A stretch of 9,463 bases of DNA from an uncultured Polyangiaceae bacterium (GTDB taxonomy: Bacteria; Myxococcota_A; Polyangia; Polyangiales; Houyiibacteriaceae): assembly GCA_947258625.1 (NCBI GenBank), contig CAMYJN010000055.1:1-9463 (forward strand), in the 5' to 3' direction. Positions 9,201 to 9,463 of the stretch are shown in pieces. The notes under the pieces were generated by a model that worked only from the letters and a program-made list of their open reading frames with translations, was not told the origin of the DNA and made no database searches. Each line of letters begins with the position of its first letter. Within the stretch, counting starts at the first letter, position 1. A program made the translations under genes and the position numbers.

Positions 9201-9463
9201 GATACGCTTGCCGCGGTGCGGAACCTGGCCGCGAAACCACAGGTCGCTGCGAGCGCGCTCGACCTGCTCGAAGAGTACTACCGGGGTGCCGGCAATCTCG
9301 AAGAGGTGGTTCGGCTCTACGAGCAGCGCGTTCAGCTCGCGGCGACCGATGCGGATCGCGTCGCGCTCCTTACCGAGGCCGCTGCGATCTGGGAAAATGA
9401 CATCGGACGTCCCGAGCAGGCGTTACAGGCCCTTCGCGATGCGGTGCGAACGGACCCGCGCGA
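201..9463 (+). CDS. Giant tetratricopeptide (TPR) repeat protein, C-terminus beyond the window
   Basis: One frame is open from ATG 201 to the window edge: 3,087 full codons plus two bases, no internal stop. The upstream in-frame stop is TAA 135-137. ATG 201 is the outermost ATG; ATG 255 (MSELTLATY...) has a better ribosome site and its product would lack the first 18 residues, which include AGA and TCA codons, so it may be the true start. No signal peptide, lipobox or membrane helix is visible, so a cytoplasmic protein is expected. Residues ~19-135 are helical and acidic but off-pattern. From ~138 on, 39 modules of mostly 72 residues follow, each holding an aromatic-core helix pair (LY-x5-GRW-x2-L) and a canonical TPR pair (A-x2-Y-x2-L with a DP turn). 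The protein is Leu/Glu/Ala/Arg-rich, acidic, and has only about a dozen Cys. TPR solenoids are protein-binding scaffolds; no catalytic domain is visible. The partner and pathway are unknown. AgmK/GltI of myxobacterial gliding is one possible relative, unproven. Confidence 0.96.
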   Translation, partial: MRSPKGAKTLPKRLAEAQMSELTLATYLGLLLEDPYDMELVDGLREFLKSPNPANDDQDPLRLLEAARGGHERRGEFLAASWLMELETELVADDPDFQKVLVKELGRVRRDELMDDRGALVAYQKLGGLESDDPEVAQAVDQIQQVEDKWAEVARRFVEEAREAVDPRLKTSLLTRAASLMWQYGGESTVEEADAIFDEALAADPSHMCTARQYALSLRARGRWDDVVSVFVRAATAARTREEKASAWLQAARVLRRPLEDSERAAEAYRKVLTFSPTDAEALGALVEHYTELEAWDDLAEMYESALRSRQTLEAEKGMLLQLAMVHWRFREDPEAAEPFFARLRKIDAAHPGMLDFYRGQIGNEDPNGRFLIILGDALRTTTDPEQQLALARELGHRAQTADRPERALEAWKLVERLAPGDIDARAALQQLYQHSGKWNALSESIRGEVEALSPDAKEEKLRLLRDLIPIYRDALHLDSMLIQVYGEILALSPFDSEALSALSELYETAGRWNDLIQILDRQAEAAADIDVKVSLYVRIAGLWLERFGNLKQATEPLERVLRLQPSHHEAVAQLKDIYTKKRNWGALVAVLGREADLAEDPAVRLDKKMEMAQLCTERLHQNAAAIILWKEILGETPDPAEALEALDALEKLAEREKDWDTLAEVLQSRIEAAASETAQVEQLHRLGVLYMERLDRPAEAVEVWVRLLALDPDNSRVRRMLIDAYLRLNDWESLEALYAEADDWAGFAELLGHTAEQAEDPESIVRSSLRAAALYSERVGDMHRAARYYERALATDPENVEAAKGLLPIYEKDHKWPDFAKSLEVVVAGSDKDEELAVRIERLVSLRSVNLNRLRDPQASLGWATRAYLLSPADPAIVAGLEESAEASGAYADLVALFRDRLETATVSDAERLDLQRRIASIAGERLGESRESIRQLEAILEVVPNDAEAIAVLDRLYRAERRFADLRTLYERRLANATDPAEEWVLLNEVAQVEEEQLGDLPAAAERHWKILAKNPHDVDALHAVERLSQQLKQWDRLDAALARRLQSKVGDEDRLSVYLQLADLRRIYLEDSVGALECYRNALALDGRNEVAIGGLEALSAQGGPVGIEAIDLLEPAYAKRGHFAKLAALLRARLEKTEDADEQRALKLRLADLSASELDDATGAYEALESVFLDNPQDLDLLDRLRGVAEVSDQQDALAQALVLVLDGGDVRGEVELTLCRRAADLFDVALGAPEEAVRFHGRVLELEPDDAAAFAALKQVYTKHEQWDDLRALYQGRIKATTDAGAKLDLLLQLCFLFEEILDEPKHAIASYEQALELDPTHTPSRRALQRLYGRLQRWPALAELLRRDLDEASGQDAVDLAYELGTIYENRLNRVVDAVDHFELVLESSPTHLRAQEALERLMSNRDERQRVASILQPIFESQGAWGELSKVLEVQLEDLTDPSSRAAHLVRIGELSETKLRDDELAFDAYARAVREDVGDGLARSDLARLASKLARHRQRAELLERGLATVGDDFVKTELLLELAELWDVSEPEPEEAEQVYQQLIRVERDNPEIVLKASRALERIHTGSGDHTALARDLRRQLQFEEDEARRDELFPKLAELLETTLHDADAAIEVHQERLENDPTQANALAALERLYESEGRWELLVEVLERRAELSDEEQEQLSLVRRVAEVHEKRLGSVENAILAHRDLILRFGSDEPSLVALTRLYQQTERWQELLEITEMRAADADDPEQRAGFRFEAAELMRTQTGEVERAFDVYRELLDSVPGHAPTVAALEELAAGSDAHLRVAAANRLLDQYATDGRPGDQVRMLEIMADADDPSERVRALLRAAEISEVDRQDVDAAFELTGRALREGVDLDDFERVLGDYERHAEATGRFSELMATLGTIAPELLDADLRTQVRMRAASIAQERLSDADFARAQYHSVLEEQPDHRAALDALLTLVEEAGATRELVELLRRKGELCEDRDERAAILVRQAHLYQSELDDPESAIEALDRALGESDHPLAYEGLERLYRRTQRWEDLATLYEREIDQRIGDPAAVRYELGALCMKRLGEPRRALDQFREALSQNPDHEPTVRALEALVEQSEHRGPAAELLEPLYLRRMDWPKVTEILEVRLAAEVDPSQRLELLRHLGDVQESHLEDLDSALETYGRLFAEDPHDPHSLETLTRLARSLGRWDRLAAILDATLRAVEVDDGDTAAIALTTAKLYDQRLEELNRAGYFYQRALTYDPSNKEAGKALASVYARSGRWEPLLDLDRERESFAESYEERVGILHEIARTEVEELESPQDGIITYRRILEIDPANAEAVSRLDELLESAAQWAELAAHIEFQIGNAADARIGLELRQRLGALTETKLDNAAGALDIFEDVLADRPDYAAALAAVSRFAEDEEHGPRAVQILEPIHRQSGDWQALVSVLEAKATQVEDPFEQAETWREVGRLHEGPGRDAGRAFEAWGKALVAEPADEATRAEVDRLAEALDRWEAYIETCEQAAAAAGEPPLRGSFLRSVAETQDRELGDPRASIETYRRILEADPDAEQTLDDLEGLQVMVGDWEGLSWVYEQKLERAHEPEPRAELLCRLGGIWEEQLSNPERAVDYYQRAADEKPDDGEAYQALDRLFASVNDSERLADVLERRMQLEEEPEVRVEVGMRLAELYEAQLGRPDAACDALRSVAEADHEHRGALQGLSRLYERQGQWPELVEVLQRRTDAAAHEDERVELTHQLGNIMERELDDELSAIAVYGQILRIDAQHEPSVQALLRITKLADYREDAAAVLEPYLRTQERWTDLAMLLRLRADAMTDPQDKAEQLVALAEVHEHGRKDPNSALDALLQSIGERPEDEGILDRAETLAAGLQRWSDLVEVLFAEASASLDPGPGAALYGRVARICEDELSDLSKAIDAHERALSLLGDDSSTLETLDRLLQQTEQWDRVHEVISRRLDLEGADRPTLLLRQGRLRADHLGDYEGALGAYEKAMEQDPGRDDTLAAVRNLAAKPQVAASALDLLEEYYRGAGNLEEVVRLYEQRVQLAATDADRVALLTEAAAIWENDIGRPEQALQALRDAVRTDPR
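255..611 (+). other. Divergent N-terminal region of the giant TPR protein
   Basis: Residues 19 to ~137 (numbered from ATG 201) precede the regular array. The stretch opens with a hydrophobic amphipathic segment (LATYLGLLLEDPYD), then DGLREFLKSPN, then helices rich in Leu, Glu and Asp. Around residues 75-135 there is a TPR-like pair (FLAASWLMELETEL, then ALVAYQKLGGL), so part of this may be degenerate repeats. The first residues are unlike any later module and could form an N-terminal capping helix or a separate docking segment. No known domain is recognised. Confidence 0.5.
612..9463 (+). repeat. Array of 39 tandem ~72-residue (216 bp) TPR double-repeat modules
   Basis: Reading by eye, the aromatic-core position falls at residues 150, 224, 296, 371, 439, 513, 585, 660, 745, 817, 892, 965, 1037, 1127, 1199, 1272, 1344, 1432, 1504, 1580, 1652, 1724, 1815, 1889, 1961, 2032, 2119, 2191, 2264, 2336, 2425, 2497, 2569, 2641, 2713, 2802, 2874, 2946 and 3033. 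Most steps are 71-76, with 72 by far the commonest. Each module holds about two TPR-like helix pairs, so some 78 TPR units are in the window. Modules share a pattern but differ strongly in DNA and in most residues, which argues for old duplication followed by divergence and not for recent expansion or an assembly collapse. Confidence 0.88.
2364..9299 (+). repeat. Eight periodic extra-helix (hLEPhY) insertions within the TPR array
   Basis: Eight steps between aromatic cores are 85-91 residues instead of ~72. Each contains an additional helix with a shared motif, hydrophobic-Leu-Glu-Pro-x-Tyr/aromatic, whose Pro position lies 8 residues before the next aromatic core (7 in one copy). The Pro-equivalent codons start at 2409 (LEALY), 3555 (LLEPAY), 4470 (ILQPIF), 5622 (LLDQY), 6531 (LLEPLY), 7449 (ILEPIH), 8580 (VLEPYL) and 9273 (LLEEYY). 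Four carry the full LEP. The steps between them are 5, 4, 5, 4, 4, 5 and 3 modules. Confidence 0.75.

Noticed and set aside
201..9463. CRISPR array or DNA-level satellite suggested by the 216 bp periodicity
   Set aside because: The period is a protein-level module repeat. Successive units share codon patterns but not near-identical DNA, and there are no short identical repeats with unique spacers.
201..9463. Recurring CTCGAG and GAGCTC hexamers as a regulatory or recognition motif
   Set aside because: They are in frame and encode the Leu-Glu and Glu-Leu pairs of the helices with the favoured CTC and GAG codons, so protein sequence and codon bias explain them.
201..9463. Defence, toxin or biosynthetic system
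   Set aside because: No nuclease, ATPase, kinase, protease or toxin motif, and no partner gene, can be seen. A TPR scaffold alone does not support naming a system.

Overview
This window is almost entirely one gene. From about position 201 to the right edge (9463) a single + strand reading frame stays open for at least 3,087 codons with no in-frame stop and no sign of ending. It encodes a giant soluble protein built from tandem tetratricopeptide (TPR)-type helical repeats. Because its stop codon lies outside the window, a finder that requires a stop would miss it and report only fragments in the other frames.

The DNA looks GC-rich (roughly 60-65% by eye). Third codon positions are mostly G or C, Arg is preferred over Lys, and rare codons such as TTA appear only about twice in the long gene. 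Together with the very large TPR solenoid, this points to a large-genome, high-GC proteobacterium-like organism. Myxococcota (old Deltaproteobacteria) is my best guess, by inference only; there is no RNA gene or marker gene here to confirm it.

Layout. (1) 1-59: the last 18 codons of an upstream + strand gene, a hydrophobic membrane-protein tail. (2) 60-200: a 141 bp intergenic gap with a short palindrome (89-106), a weak sigma70-like promoter candidate (111-140) and a bulged hairpin followed by two T4 tracts (149-191). The hairpin could be the terminator of the upstream gene or a leader structure for the next one. (3) 201 (or 255) to 9463+: the giant TPR gene. After a divergent N-terminal region of about 135 residues, I count 39 modules with a dominant spacing of 72 residues (216 bp). 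Each has a Trp/aromatic core in the pattern LY-x5-GRW-x2-L followed by a canonical TPR helix pair ending in a DP turn.

The most interesting signal is a second level of order. Eight modules are lengthened by about 13-19 residues, each by the same kind of extra helix (hLEPhY, eight residues before the Trp core). These recur every 3-5 modules, mostly 4 or 5. With two TPRs per module this is close to one superhelical turn of a TPR solenoid, so the extra helix may be a regularly placed phase shifter or docking element.

No mobile element, CRISPR array, RNA gene, toxin system or enzyme domain is visible. The function of the giant protein cannot be read from the sequence. A scaffold role is the family-level expectation, and comparison with the giant TPR protein of the myxobacterial gliding machinery (AgmK/GltI) is a test worth making, not a conclusion.
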